Shown here: positions 1 to 8,916 of the stretch, piece after piece
Position numbering within the stretch: position 1 is the first letter of the stretch
Layout: each line of letters opens with the position of its first letter
Source of the DNA: Promethearchaeota archaeon
GTDB lineage: Archaea > Asgardarchaeota > Lokiarchaeia > Sigyniarchaeales > SOKP01
Assembly: GCA_011364925.1 (NCBI GenBank)
Contig: RDOA01000002.1
Coordinates: 62,001-126,000, forward strand
Length of the DNA stretch: 64,000 nt
Direction: 5' to 3'
The notes under the pieces: generated by a model
Seen by the model: the letters and a program-made list of their open reading frames with translations, nothing else
Database searches by the model: none
Told to the model about the DNA's origin: nothing
Made by a program: the position numbers and the translations under genes

Positions 1-25
1 ACTTATTTCTTTTATTATAGCAGGA

Positions 26-808
26 TTACAATCTCTCGTAAGAATAATGAGTGTTGCATATTGAAAAGCCTACTTTCTCATATGCATGAATCGCAGGAAT
101 GTTGGCCACCCTCACCATTATAAAACATTGTTCTTTCTCTTGAAATACACCATCTAAGACCGAAGAGAGTAATGAACTAGCATATCCTTGCCTCCAATAA
201 TCTGGATGTGTCCCAACAACCGTTACGTATCCTATGTTCTCATATCTCCATACACTAATTATACTTACTAACATGTTATTTTCTGATATTCCGTACCATA
301 TATTGTTTTCATCAATCAAAATATCATCTGGTTGATTTAAACCCCAGAAAATAGGATCAGCGATTCTCATTAATGAGATTATCTCTATTCTATTAATCTC
401 ATTCAGTTTTTGAAAATTATATTTCTCAAAATCCTTTTGTTCTCCATTTTTCATGCCCATACGATACAATGCAATTTCTTTTCTATAAGCTGGAAAGAAT
501 TTTGAAATCAATTCTCGATGGTTATTAAATCCTGTAACAGACTTCGGATTATAACTCTTCCCTGTTAATAAAAATTCAAGCCCTCTAATAGACCCTCTCA
601 ATTGAATTCTGCGATCTCTCCAAATTAGGATCATTGCTTGAACTTTTTCTTCACCATCTAATGCCATAACTATTTTAGTATTTTCTGGATATTGGGCATA
701 ATCAACATGGAAAAAGAAATACTTAGCAAAGTTATTTCTAATATAATCATAAAAAATTTCTTCGTTATCCTTAGTTACTTTAACTGATTTCAATTTATAA
801 TCATCCAT
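26..808 (-). CDS. GNAT family N-acetyltransferase
   Basis: The protein has 260 residues. Its last 90 residues carry a GNAT fold signature: a beta strand (GYVTVVGTHP), the acetyl-CoA loop motif WRQGYASSLL matching Q/RxxGxG/A, and a C-terminal VANIPAIHAYEKVGF segment, which is the usual N-x-x-A-x-x-x-Y-x-x-x-G-F ending. The first 150 residues are poorly conserved and probably form a degenerate second GNAT half. GNAT enzymes move an acetyl group from acetyl-CoA to an amine; the substrate here cannot be read from the sequence. It is a single gene with an ATG start and no operon partner. Confidence 0.85.
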   Translation of the reverse strand: MDDYKLKSVKVTKDNEEIFYDYIRNNFAKYFFFHVDYAQYPENTKIVMALDGEEKVQAMILIWRDRRIQLRGSIRGLEFLLTGKSYNPKSVTGFNNHRELISKFFPAYRKEIALYRMGMKNGEQKDFEKYNFQKLNEINRIEIISLMRIADPIFWGLNQPDDILIDENNIWYGISENNMLVSIISVWRYENIGYVTVVGTHPDYWRQGYASSLLSSVLDGVFQEKEQCFIMVRVANIPAIHAYEKVGFSICNTHYSYERL

Positions 809-882
809 AAAATCTTAAAAGAAAATCAATTCGAGGAATTGGGATTATTTGACTAAAATATTAACTAAATTAAGTGATTCTA

Positions 883-1071
883 TTAGCGTTCTTTCCATTC
901 CTGTCCACATCGCCCACAACGATACTTTTTTCCGTAAACGCGAGGGTAATCGCTGATAATCCGAGTTTTATCCGTAGATTCGTGAATCATATTTTTATTT
1001 TCCTCATCACAAGATGGACAACGGCGGCGACCTTCAGTTTTTTCTATAGTAAGAATCTTATCTTCATCCAT
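883..1071 (-). CDS. Small zinc-ribbon protein
   Basis: This 62-residue protein contains a CPSC pair and, about 30 residues later, a CGRCG pair, so it should bind one zinc ion as a ribbon of the TFIIS/RPB9 kind. The spacing and the YGKKYRCGRCGQEW ending closely resemble the C-terminal domain of the coiled-coil protein encoded at 39112-39999. A TATA-like stretch (TTATTTATATATTAAC on the minus strand, near 1103-1118) lies just upstream of its ATG. A role in transcription or nucleic-acid binding is possible but not proven. Confidence 0.7.
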   Translation of the reverse strand: MDEDKILTIEKTEGRRRCPSCDEENKNMIHESTDKTRIISDYPRVYGKKYRCGRCGQEWKER

Positions 1072-1197
1072 TTATTTCAACTTTAAGTAGAATGAATTGT
1101 TAATATATAAATAATAAAGTCCTTGCTAATAAAATCTTCTTAGAATTGGATATTCTTTCGTATTGTTCTGAAGATTCGGTTTAACAATATAGATGCG

Positions 1198-1794
1198 TTA
1201 GAAAGAATTACGAGTAGTAGGTTCCTCTCCACTTGATTTTACCCGGTTAAACAAATCTGGATTTAGAAACTTTAATTTTAAATTGATGTAGCTTAACATT
1301 TTATTGAAGAGATCAGTGAGATCTCTCTTTCTATCCTGAATCTTAAAACAATAAAGAAATTCAAGCTCTTGAGTTTTTTGGATTAAGTTAAACTCTGTAA
1401 TATCTTTTTTCTTTGGAACCTTCTTATCTTGAATTAAAAATGTATCCACACCAACTAAAGCTGAGAAGCCATTGAAGATATAATAATTTTTAAAATATAC
1501 ATAATCCTTAAGATTGTAGTTAGAAATAGAATTTATATTATAGAGATTCACTGCTACCAAAATTACATCAAAATGACTAAACTGCTTATTCCTATGGATA
1601 AGATCGTCAAAATTATCGGCAATTGCAATCCGTAGTTTTATAGGGATATTTTCAAATTTAAGAAAGAATTCATAGACTAAACTTTCCGATTTATAATTTA
1701 TCGCCAATTCTTTCAAATAATCGGTAAAAACCTCTAGCCTAGAATCTTCAGTTCCAATTAGACCCAAGTTTATTGAAAATACGATATCCTTCAA
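1198..1794 (-). CDS. Putative degenerate small GTPase-like protein
   Basis: The 198-residue protein has no clear named family, but its strand order resembles a Ras-like fold. Residues 5-20 give beta1 followed by GLIGTEDSR in the P-loop position, without GK[ST]. A PIKLRIAIADNFDD segment sits where strand 3 and the DxxG motif fall. HFDVILVAVNLYN resembles strand 4, SALVGVDTFL aligns with the NKxD strand, and FLYCFKIQDRKRDLTDLFNKML resembles strand 6 and the last helix. All nucleotide-binding motifs are missing. I infer a pseudo-GTPase; a structure prediction would settle it. Confidence 0.45.
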   Translation of the reverse strand: MKDIVFSINLGLIGTEDSRLEVFTDYLKELAINYKSESLVYEFFLKFENIPIKLRIAIADNFDDLIHRNKQFSHFDVILVAVNLYNINSISNYNLKDYVYFKNYYIFNGFSALVGVDTFLIQDKKVPKKKDITEFNLIQKTQELEFLYCFKIQDRKRDLTDLFNKMLSYINLKLKFLNPDLFNRVKSSGEEPTTRNSF

Positions 1795-1890
1795 ACGGTC
1801 TCAATTTCAAAAATAATTATTAAAGCCTTTAATTTAACAATATAATAATATAAAGCAAATATTAAATATTGATTTAACTATCTCACCACC

Positions 1891-2817
1891 ATGCTGATTA
1901 TTTATGCTTTATTAATCCTAATGGTACTTATCTGGAGCTTTTCGTTTGTTCTTGTGGACATTGCCGTGGAGTTTATATCGCCTATGTCTCTCGCGTTGAC
2001 AAGATTTCTGATAGCCTCACTCGTATTCATTCTTGTTGACATCTTTTTTCTTATAAGACACAGAATACAAAAACATAAAGAAGAAGATAAAAAAAGTAAA
2101 CTTGGATTCTCAAAAATGGAATGGATATATATCATTATAGCAAGTTTTTGTGGAGTTACAATTTTTTTCGCTATCCAATATTCTGCAATAGAATTAATCG
2201 GTCCTTCGCTACCTGCACTATTTGTTTGCCTTTTATCTCCTGTATTAATCACTATTTTAGCTTTAATATTTTTTAAAGAAAAATTGACGCGTTTTAAGTT
2301 AATAGGATTTGTTATTGCTACAATTGGAGGATTTTTACTAGTAACAGGAGGTGATTTAAGAACACTTACTCCTGAAACTCCCAATTTTTTAGGTTATTTA
2401 TTTGCTCTTGTTACGCCAATATTATGGGCCATATACACAATTGTAACGAAAAAAATATCTAATGAAAAGTCTAATTTGATTACTCTCAAATACATAGCTT
2501 ATTTTGGAACGATTGAGTTGTTTTTTTTCGTTCTCTTCAGCAATGAGTTATTGATTTTTATTCAAAATCTGACTAATGTTTTTGTATTGATGTCTGGAAT
2601 ATACTTAGGGGTTGGTTGTTATATTATTGGGTATTTTATTTGGCAAAAATCCCAAAAAGAACTAAAATCTTCCAAAGGAGCGTCGTTTCTATATATTGAA
2701 CCTTTTTTAACCTTACTTTTTTCAATATTCCTGAAGAGAACCGAGATTATAGTAGTATGGAATCTTATAGGAGGAATTATCGTATTAGTGGCAGTATTAA
2801 TTATAAATTACAAATAA
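1891..2817 (+). CDS. EamA/DMT family transporter
   Basis: The 308-residue protein has about ten hydrophobic segments arranged as two EamA repeats of five. It starts with IYALLILMVLIWSFSFVLVD, typical of the first EamA helix, and the second half begins near NFLGYLFALVTPILWAIYTIV. Such drug/metabolite transporters export or import small metabolites across the cytoplasmic membrane; the substrate is unknown. A short charged loop (HRIQKHKEEDKKSK) separates helices 2 and 3. It stands alone with its own upstream AT-rich region. Confidence 0.85.
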   Translation: MLIIYALLILMVLIWSFSFVLVDIAVEFISPMSLALTRFLIASLVFILVDIFFLIRHRIQKHKEEDKKSKLGFSKMEWIYIIIASFCGVTIFFAIQYSAIELIGPSLPALFVCLLSPVLITILALIFFKEKLTRFKLIGFVIATIGGFLLVTGGDLRTLTPETPNFLGYLFALVTPILWAIYTIVTKKISNEKSNLITLKYIAYFGTIELFFFVLFSNELLIFIQNLTNVFVLMSGIYLGVGCYIIGYFIWQKSQKELKSSKGASFLYIEPFLTLLFSIFLKRTEIIVVWNLIGGIIVLVAVLIINYK

Positions 2818-2961
2818 ATCTATTATTTTTAATCAATAATTAAATCTGACTAGTTTTTAAAGAAAAGTTGCATTGGCAAAAGTTTTTACAAAAATGTTAA
2901 ATATCAAAGTACTCTTATTCTTCTTTGATCTGTTATTATCAGATGAGAATTTCAAGAAGAG

Positions 2962-3366
2962 TTGAAAAATTTGACCGAAATCAAGAAAATAACAAAAATT
3001 TCCCTAATCTGGTACACTGTCGCTGGTTTTCTTTTTGCTTTTATGTTTATAGTTTTAACAGATTTTACCATGAGTTTTATGCAATGGCCATACAATGATC
3101 CAATCGATTTTTGGTTTCAGGGAGGGACTATGTTAGTTTTAGCAATCACTACTCTACTAGCACTATTCAAGAAAGAATGGGAAGGAATAAAATTATTCTT
3201 CTTTTTAGTAATAATTTGGGATATAATGGTTCTTATCATGGATATTGTTGCCGTAGCAATATTGAATTTTTCTGAGACTACTTTTTTGTTTATGATTACT
3301 TTCATCATCCTCCTCTCATTCAATTTAGTAATTGGGCTCGTAAGTTGGATGACTCAAAGAAGATAA
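2962..3366 (+). CDS. Four-helix membrane protein, unknown function
   Basis: This 134-residue protein has four predicted membrane helices and ends in a short basic tail (SWMTQRR). The chosen start is TTG, because no ATG or GTG occurs in frame upstream of the first helix; a TTG five codons into the cytoplasmic leader fits. No family is recognised. Similar small four-helix proteins are common in archaeal genomes and lack a known role. Confidence 0.6.
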   Translation: MKNLTEIKKITKISLIWYTVAGFLFAFMFIVLTDFTMSFMQWPYNDPIDFWFQGGTMLVLAITTLLALFKKEWEGIKLFFFLVIIWDIMVLIMDIVAVAILNFSETTFLFMITFIILLSFNLVIGLVSWMTQRR

Positions 3367-3461
3367 TATATATAAACCTTTTTTTTTAGATTTATACTCC
3401 TGACGGACTTAAATCAAAATATTTGAAGAAAAAATATACTATTGTCCTTAAATTAACAGAA

Positions 3462-4898
3462 TTACAGATGTTTTAAAGCAACATCTTCTAATTCTTTTGC
3501 TACCCTATCATCAATTGGTCGTAGAGATCCCTTACTTAGTAATTTAAACGCTTCTTCTTTTGCTCTTTTTCGAGTAGATTTCGCTCCTGAAGCTTTCCAC
3601 ATATCCCGAGATTGTCGATCTATAACAGGTCCAGCAAGGAACAATTCTTTTCTAAATAACTTTAATGTTGACGGATGGGAGAGTAATTCCTCTTTATCCT
3701 CGTAATCTTTTAAAATATTTGCTGCAAAAGGAGAACCGTAATCTTCTATACCTTGTAAAAGTCTTTTTACCATTCCTATAAGTTCGTTATCAATCACTAA
3801 TTTTTCAATGCTCTGAGTAGACTCAAAATCTAACATACCCGGTCCGGAAACCATATTAACTCCCGCAAGCCCAGCTAAAAGAGCTCCCATACCTGCTTCG
3901 AAACCAGCTTGAGTGTCTGGAACTTTGGAGTCGCTTAAGCTCATGTATGCGTGAGTAGGCATTTTTAGGAATTTTCCCATTTCTACATCACCCAAATTTA
4001 TCATCATAGTCTCTATCGCTCCCATAGGAGTGGTTCCTTGCTTCATGTCTAAAATCGCTGGTGAACCGCCCCATATTAAAGGAGCACCAGTTTTTGTTAA
4101 TTGTCCAATTACGACGCCCGCAAGACATTCAGCACAATGCTGAGTTATCGAGCCTATTAAACTCATTGGAGCACTGGCTCCGGCTAGTGGCATGGAAACG
4201 AATTCAGATGGTATCATGCTCACAGCAGCGTCAATAAGAGACTGGGTAGTAAGGTCAGACCATTTTAATGGAGGGCTTGGGCAAGCATCGAAAATAGCTA
4301 ACGGTTTTCTCGCTAAATCGTCCTCTGAACGCCTACAACTCAGCAATAAGTCCTTCATAATTGTAAAACTTTCTTTTCGGAAAGTACCCGTTACAACTGG
4401 TTTGTAACAATTTGTTAATGCTATAAACAATCTGTGCCAATCCTGAGCTTCTTTTGGTACATCTTGATAGATTAAGGCAGTACTCTGAGCTTCTATGTAT
4501 TGTAAGTGCTCAACAACTTTAGAAAAGCGAATGAAGTCCTCTTTTATGGCGTTTCTAATTTCTCCAGAAGTCTCGTCGAAGTATAAAATTGCTGCGGAAC
4601 CAGGATCAAAATGTACATTATCTTCTCCAAGAGTTATGTGTTCCTTTCCCTCTCGATCGTATAATTTGATCTCGCTCGGAACCGTCTTAAGACATTTTTC
4701 AACTAAATCTGATGGAATAAAATATCGTAAGCCTTCATGAGAAATTCCTTCGTTGTGAAATAATTCTTTAGCATTTTCATTTTCTAAAAAGATTCCCAAG
4801 TTTTCTAGTATCTCTTTCGCTTCGATATAGATTTTATTTTTATGTTCTTCGTCTAATACTTGAATTTTTGGTCTTAATATACCCACTTTCACATTCAC
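3462..4898 (-). CDS. MttB-family (non-pyrrolysine) corrinoid methyltransferase
   Basis: At 478 residues it has the normal length of the trimethylamine methyltransferase (MttB) superfamily, with the characteristic stretch of HFDPGSAAILYFDETSGE, the GGSPAILDMKQGTTPMGAIE block and the QAGFEAGMGALLAGLAGVNMVSGPGMLDFE region. The reading frame has no internal amber codon, so this is a pyrrolysine-free member; characterised relatives demethylate quaternary amines such as glycine betaine or carnitine. It is the last gene of a three-gene operon, 16 nt after the homocysteine-methyltransferase-like gene and downstream of the corrinoid protein it should methylate. The actual substrate cannot be assigned. 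Confidence 0.9.
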   Translation of the reverse strand: MNVKVGILRPKIQVLDEEHKNKIYIEAKEILENLGIFLENENAKELFHNEGISHEGLRYFIPSDLVEKCLKTVPSEIKLYDREGKEHITLGEDNVHFDPGSAAILYFDETSGEIRNAIKEDFIRFSKVVEHLQYIEAQSTALIYQDVPKEAQDWHRLFIALTNCYKPVVTGTFRKESFTIMKDLLLSCRRSEDDLARKPLAIFDACPSPPLKWSDLTTQSLIDAAVSMIPSEFVSMPLAGASAPMSLIGSITQHCAECLAGVVIGQLTKTGAPLIWGGSPAILDMKQGTTPMGAIETMMINLGDVEMGKFLKMPTHAYMSLSDSKVPDTQAGFEAGMGALLAGLAGVNMVSGPGMLDFESTQSIEKLVIDNELIGMVKRLLQGIEDYGSPFAANILKDYEDKEELLSHPSTLKLFRKELFLAGPVIDRQSRDMWKASGAKSTRKRAKEEAFKLLSKGSLRPIDDRVAKELEDVALKHL

Positions 4899-4914
4899 AT
4901 CCGATTATGTGTCT

Positions 4915-5793
4915 CTATAATGAATCGATAACTTTTCTAATTTCGCGTATCGTCTCTGGAGACGTACCACAGCACCCCCCGACAACTTTAGCGCCTAAAG
5001 CAATTATCCTTTTAATATCTGCTACAAAATCTTTTACAGGCTGATCATAATGCGCTCTTTTATCGTTATCTATTCTTGGTTGGCCAGCGTTGGGTTTTGC
5101 AGATATTGGTTTATCCGTAAGGTTTGTAAGTTCTAGCACTAACTCTACCATTTCTTCAGAACCTAGCGTACAATTCGCTCCCACGACATCGACTTTTGCG
5201 TTTTCTTGGGCACGAACACACTTTTCTAGTGAATCCCCCATTATCGTAAAAAAACCTCTTTTAGTCTTTTTATAGGTCATAGAACTGATGATTGGTTTTT
5301 TTGAAAGGTTCCTAATTGCTTCTATTGCCGCCAACATTTCTTCTATATCAGACATAGTTTCGATATGCCAAAGATCTACACCCTTCTCCAATACGCTGGC
5401 CTGTTTCTCAAAACTCGATACCCATTGATCCGATGTAGCTTTTCCAACGGGAGGTCGAAATTCACCAGAAGGACCGATATCACCTACAATTAAGCGATTA
5501 GGTGGACGAGCTTTCCTTATATTTTCTAATGCTCGTGCATTAATCTCTGTAATCTGATTTTCTATTTTATATCTTTGTAGATTTAAAAAGCTAGCACCGA
5601 AAGTATTTGATTGACACATGTCCGCACCTACATCGTAATATGTCTTATGAATCTCGTATATAAGCTCGGGATTCTCAATGTTAAGCATATCAGGAAGCTT
5701 TCCTGGTTCAATACCACGCTTAAATATTTCAGAGCCCATACCTCCATCGAATAGTATGATTTTAGAGGCATCTTTCAACCATTCGGTAAACAT
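4915..5793 (-). CDS. Homocysteine S-methyltransferase-like protein
   Basis: The 292-residue barrel protein starts with ILFDGGMGSEI and carries the zinc-binding cysteines of the homocysteine methyltransferase family: a GANC motif near residue 206 and GGCCGTSPE near residues 272-280. This family (N-terminal domain of MetH, MmuM, BHMT) moves a methyl group to homocysteine. It lies between a corrinoid protein (25 nt upstream) and an MttB-like enzyme (16 nt downstream). I infer that it takes the methyl group from the methyl-corrinoid protein to homocysteine or a related thiol. An alternative is transfer to another acceptor. Confidence 0.85.
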   Translation of the reverse strand: MFTEWLKDASKIILFDGGMGSEIFKRGIEPGKLPDMLNIENPELIYEIHKTYYDVGADMCQSNTFGASFLNLQRYKIENQITEINARALENIRKARPPNRLIVGDIGPSGEFRPPVGKATSDQWVSSFEKQASVLEKGVDLWHIETMSDIEEMLAAIEAIRNLSKKPIISSMTYKKTKRGFFTIMGDSLEKCVRAQENAKVDVVGANCTLGSEEMVELVLELTNLTDKPISAKPNAGQPRIDNDKRAHYDQPVKDFVADIKRIIALGAKVVGGCCGTSPETIREIRKVIDSL

Positions 5794-5818
5794 CTTTTTT
5801 TCCCTCCTAAAAACGTTC

Positions 5819-6487
5819 TTATTTATTGAGCAATTTTTTAACTAATTTAACAGCCTCTACAGCGCTACTCGCGAAACCATCTGCTTGGCATTCTTCAGTC
5901 CATGATTTTGTAACGGGAGCACCTCCAATGATCACCTTAAACTTACTTCTGATCCCTTTTTCTTCCAAAATATCAACGATCTTTTTCTGACCAAACATTG
6001 TGGTCGTGAGTAATGCAGAAACTCCAATTACATCAGCATTTTTTTCTATAGCAGTATTCACAATTTTTTCAGCAGGAACATCAGCTCCTAAGTCATACAC
6101 CTCAAAACCGTTAGCGCTTAACATCGTTCCTACGATGGTCTTTCCAATGGAATGAATATCTCCTTCAATCGTTGCTATTACGACTGTTCCTAAATTAATG
6201 TTTTCTCCACTCCGCTTTAACTCTGGCAAAAGAATATCCATTGACTCTTGCATTATTGTACCACCCAGCATTAATTCAGGCAAAAAAAAATCTCCTTCTT
6301 CCCATAAATCGCCAATTCTGCGTATACCATCTCCATATCCTTTTTCAATCACTTCTAACAAATTCATGTTTTCAATTATTGCCCTTTTTGCAAGTTCGAT
6401 GGCTCTTTCTTTGTCTAGATTCACAATCGCATCAGAAATTTCCTTATAAAATTGCTCCTGAACCAATTTATTATCTCCAAAAAACAT
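5819..6487 (-). CDS. Corrinoid (cobalamin-binding) methyl-carrier protein
   Basis: The 222-residue protein has the two-domain build of MtbC/MttC and the B12 module of MetH. Residues 1-90 form the helical cap domain (ELMLGGTIMQESMDILLPEL). Residues 95-222 form the Rossmann-like B12 domain, with the DxHxxG motif as GDIHSIG, whose His is the lower cobalt ligand, followed later by GVSALLTTTM and VIIGGAPV. It is the first gene of the methyl-transfer operon and should carry the methyl group between the two methyltransferases. The gene starts at an ATG with the operon promoter in the 205-bp gap upstream. No reactivase gene (RACo/RamA type) is adjacent. Confidence 0.92.
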   Translation of the reverse strand: MFFGDNKLVQEQFYKEISDAIVNLDKERAIELAKRAIIENMNLLEVIEKGYGDGIRRIGDLWEEGDFFLPELMLGGTIMQESMDILLPELKRSGENINLGTVVIATIEGDIHSIGKTIVGTMLSANGFEVYDLGADVPAEKIVNTAIEKNADVIGVSALLTTTMFGQKKIVDILEEKGIRSKFKVIIGGAPVTKSWTEECQADGFASSAVEAVKLVKKLLNK

Positions 6488-6693
6488 ATTCAGTATAATT
6501 TTAATATTATCTGGATTAACTAATTAAAATTTCGGATTCAAACCTAAAACAGAAAATTTTAAAGTTCTAAGTCCTAAATTATTATTCCATTATTACCAGA
6601 TTATTTAACTTAATAAGAAATATAAACACTTACACTATATTAAATTAAAAATACAGAATATTAATTAATGTGGCTTAGAAAATGTGATTTATA

Positions 6694-7182
6694 ATGTCCA
6701 GAAGATATTATGCTAAAGGAAAAAAAACCTACGCTAAAGACCAAAATTTCGAACAAGATCAAGTCGGAAAAGAAAAAGAGCGTTATCTTATTAGCATAGA
6801 TTTGATGAGCTTAAAAACTCTAAAAGACTATGATATTATGGGATGGCGTGGTGAATTCTATTTCAAAGCAGACGGTCCTAAAGTGTTCAAATCGAGGTTT
6901 CCTAACAAAGGTAATATTAAGCTTCAGAGAAATCAAACCTTTACATCTAAGGCAGATATGAACATCTGGAGTCAATTCAAAACCGTAAAAGCGGGAGCTG
7001 AAGCCGTTGAGCGAGTTACGATTATATTAAGAGAACAGGATCATTTGAAGAAAGATGTCACCATCGCAGAACGTGAGTTTGAAATAGAACTACCTTCTAA
7101 AACGCGATACGAAATTTTACAGGATGAAAAGGAACAAACTAAAGCGAAACTGCGAATTCAAGCCTCAAGGACACGATATTAG
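6694..7182 (+). CDS. Conserved hypothetical, predicted beta-rich protein
   Basis: The 162-residue protein starts with a basic leader (MSRRYYAKGKKTYAKDQ) and continues as alternating short hydrophobic strands (RYLISIDLMSL, GWRGEFYFKADGP, ERVTIILREQDH, EREFEIEL) with a Lys/Arg-rich end. The strand pattern suggests a beta sandwich or C2-like fold, without any membrane segment or cysteine. I do not recognise the family. It stands alone and is transcribed divergently from the corrinoid operon across a 206-bp gap. Confidence 0.6.
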   Translation: MSRRYYAKGKKTYAKDQNFEQDQVGKEKERYLISIDLMSLKTLKDYDIMGWRGEFYFKADGPKVFKSRFPNKGNIKLQRNQTFTSKADMNIWSQFKTVKAGAEAVERVTIILREQDHLKKDVTIAEREFEIELPSKTRYEILQDEKEQTKAKLRIQASRTRY

Positions 7183-7271
7183 AAATATTCATTTTTTCTC
7201 ACTTTTATTTTTTTAATTTTGGTTAGAAAAAAAATAATAGGATAATAATAAATTTTAAAAATTTTTTCAGA

Positions 7272-7886
7272 ATGAACAAAATTAAATTCAATATTGAAGT
7301 AGCGTCCGTAACTGACTCTCAGGGGATATTGGAAGCCCTTAAACAAAACCTTGTAGAAATTAGAGATGTTGATAAACTCTCCAAATTAAAAAAAAAAGAA
7401 TTAGAGGAAGAAGGGTTTCTACGTAAAGAAGTAAACCTAGAATACTATCAGGAACTAATCAAAGAACCTTTTACAGACATTTTTATCGCCAAAAATAAAT
7501 TGGGGAAAATAATTGGTTTTGCAAGCATTCATAGAAAAAAGAACAATATTGTAGAAGTTCGAGATGTTGTTGGCAATCTTTCATTTGAAAACGAAAAAAC
7601 TAAGAAACTATTGCTTAACGAAGAAAAAGAATTTGCATATTTAGACCAAGTGAGCATTTTACCGAAATTTAAGCATAAAGGAGTTGGCACAGCCATTTTC
7701 CAAAAAGCGTTGACAACCATTAATACACCTATAGTTGCTTTTATCGTTGAAGAACCAATATTCAACAAATCTTCGGCCGTGTGGCACGAACGCAACGGAT
7801 TTGAACTTCAAGCCACAAGCAGCGGCGAATATAAAGGAAATGCTTTTAAATTTCTGATTTACATAAATTGGAATTTAACTAAATGA
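7272..7886 (+). CDS. GNAT family N-acetyltransferase
   Basis: The 204-residue protein has the GNAT core: a FIAKNKLGKIIGFASIHR strand pair, the YLDQVSILPKFKHKGVGTAIFQKAL segment with the acetyl-CoA-binding KHKGVG loop, and a VWHERNGFEL ending. It transfers an acetyl group from acetyl-CoA to an unknown amine. It lies 89 bp after the unknown gene at 6694 on the same strand and may share a promoter with it, though an AT-rich tract between them could hold its own. Confidence 0.85.
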   Translation: MNKIKFNIEVASVTDSQGILEALKQNLVEIRDVDKLSKLKKKELEEEGFLRKEVNLEYYQELIKEPFTDIFIAKNKLGKIIGFASIHRKKNNIVEVRDVVGNLSFENEKTKKLLLNEEKEFAYLDQVSILPKFKHKGVGTAIFQKALTTINTPIVAFIVEEPIFNKSSAVWHERNGFELQATSSGEYKGNAFKFLIYINWNLTK

Positions 7887-7925
7887 AAGATATATGCATC
7901 ATTCTTTACTTATTATTTGGTGAGT

Positions 7926-8180
7926 TTATGTCTCATCGTCTTGAGACGAAAATTCCCCTGTTAAACTTTTCGCAAGCTTATTCCCAACATCAAATAGGCC
8001 CTTCATTGACTTATAGAATATGTCTCCAATAAGTTCACTCATTTTCTTATCTGGCTCGAAACAGACTTCACAATCATTGACATCGTTTAACTCTTGTATT
8101 AGATCAGCTTTTCTTTGCGCAAGCTGTTCATTAAGTTCCTCCAAATTGATTTTAATATTCTCCTTTTCTTGATTTTCCAT
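7926..8180 (-). CDS. Small hypothetical protein in activase operon
   Basis: The 84-residue protein is hydrophilic with a predicted coiled coil at residues 5-35 (heptad-like leucines in EENIKINLEELNEQLAQRK) and a single Cys. It is the last gene of a four-gene operon, 16 nt after the acyltransferase-like gene. It has no recognised domain. Its constant position suggests a partner or scaffold role, but this is inference only. Confidence 0.6.
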   Translation of the reverse strand: MENQEKENIKINLEELNEQLAQRKADLIQELNDVNDCEVCFEPDKKMSELIGDIFYKSMKGLFDVGNKLAKSLTGEFSSQDDET

Positions 8181-8196
8181 TATTTTTACCTCGTTG

Positions 8197-8904
8197 TTAT
8201 TCTTCTATTGGGTGAACTTTAAGCGAATCAATAATATTAATTATATCTTCAGCAAGTTCGTACCGCTCATCGCGATATTTTTCACGATTTAATCGTTTTT
8301 CAACCTTAAGCGGGGTACCAATTTTAACTCTGATTCCCGTTGTGTTAAACATGCCAAGAACCCTCGCTTTTTCGGTGTAGATCGCTAAAGGAATTATCGG
8401 TGCCATTCCTGCAACTGCGAATTTAATAATTCCCGCCATGGCTTTTACTTGAACTTCTGGCGTTAACTTGGATTCTGGCGTCATAGCCACAAGATCCCCT
8501 ACCTCGTTAAGATAATGAAACACCATATCAATTGGAACAGTATCATCTTTATCAAGAGTACTACGGAACATTCCTAAATTTTTCAAAACAGGTCCATATA
8601 TTTGATGTTTCATTAACTTGTGATGAACCATAAAATGGATTCTACGTCCGGTAACCTGGCTAATAATTGCCATGTCTCTTAGTGCGTTGTCGCTTATCGT
8701 AGTCAAAATGGCCTTACCCTTAACTGGCACATTTTCTCTGCCCTCTATCTTCAAGTCAGCGAAAGCTCCTAAGCCAAAACCTCCAATTCCTTTTGTAACT
8801 GCGTATAACACATCTTTCATTAAATCCGTACTGAAAATCTTATCCTTTCCTTTCGTTTCTTTTTCTTCTTTTACTTCTTTTTCTTCTGGTATTGTTTGAA
8901 CCAT
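8197..8904 (-). CDS. PlsC-like acyltransferase with altered active site
   Basis: The 235-residue protein follows the 1-acyl-glycerol-phosphate acyltransferase fold: a KAILTTISDNALRDMAII segment, then MTPESKLTPEVQVKAMAGIIKFA and APIIPLAIY. The catalytic HX4D motif reads DNALRD, so the His is replaced by Asp, and the PEGTRS substrate-binding motif reads PESKLT. Known members need that His as general base, so this protein is probably inactive or uses different chemistry. It sits 12 nt downstream of a 64-residue gene in the operon that begins with a BadF-type activase. The N-terminus is Lys/Glu-rich. Confidence 0.75.
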   Translation of the reverse strand: MVQTIPEEKEVKEEKETKGKDKIFSTDLMKDVLYAVTKGIGGFGLGAFADLKIEGRENVPVKGKAILTTISDNALRDMAIISQVTGRRIHFMVHHKLMKHQIYGPVLKNLGMFRSTLDKDDTVPIDMVFHYLNEVGDLVAMTPESKLTPEVQVKAMAGIIKFAVAGMAPIIPLAIYTEKARVLGMFNTTGIRVKIGTPLKVEKRLNREKYRDERYELAEDIINIIDSLKVHPIEE

Positions 8905-8916
8905 TCTTCTTCCACC

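Noticed and set aside
874-1086. A plus-strand reading frame opposite the zinc ribbon
   Set aside because: It mirrors the coding frame of the zinc-ribbon gene and has no protein-like features.
3462-4898. Pyrrolysine use in the MttB-like gene
   Set aside because: The frame runs to full family length without any in-frame TAG, so it is a pyrrolysine-free member.
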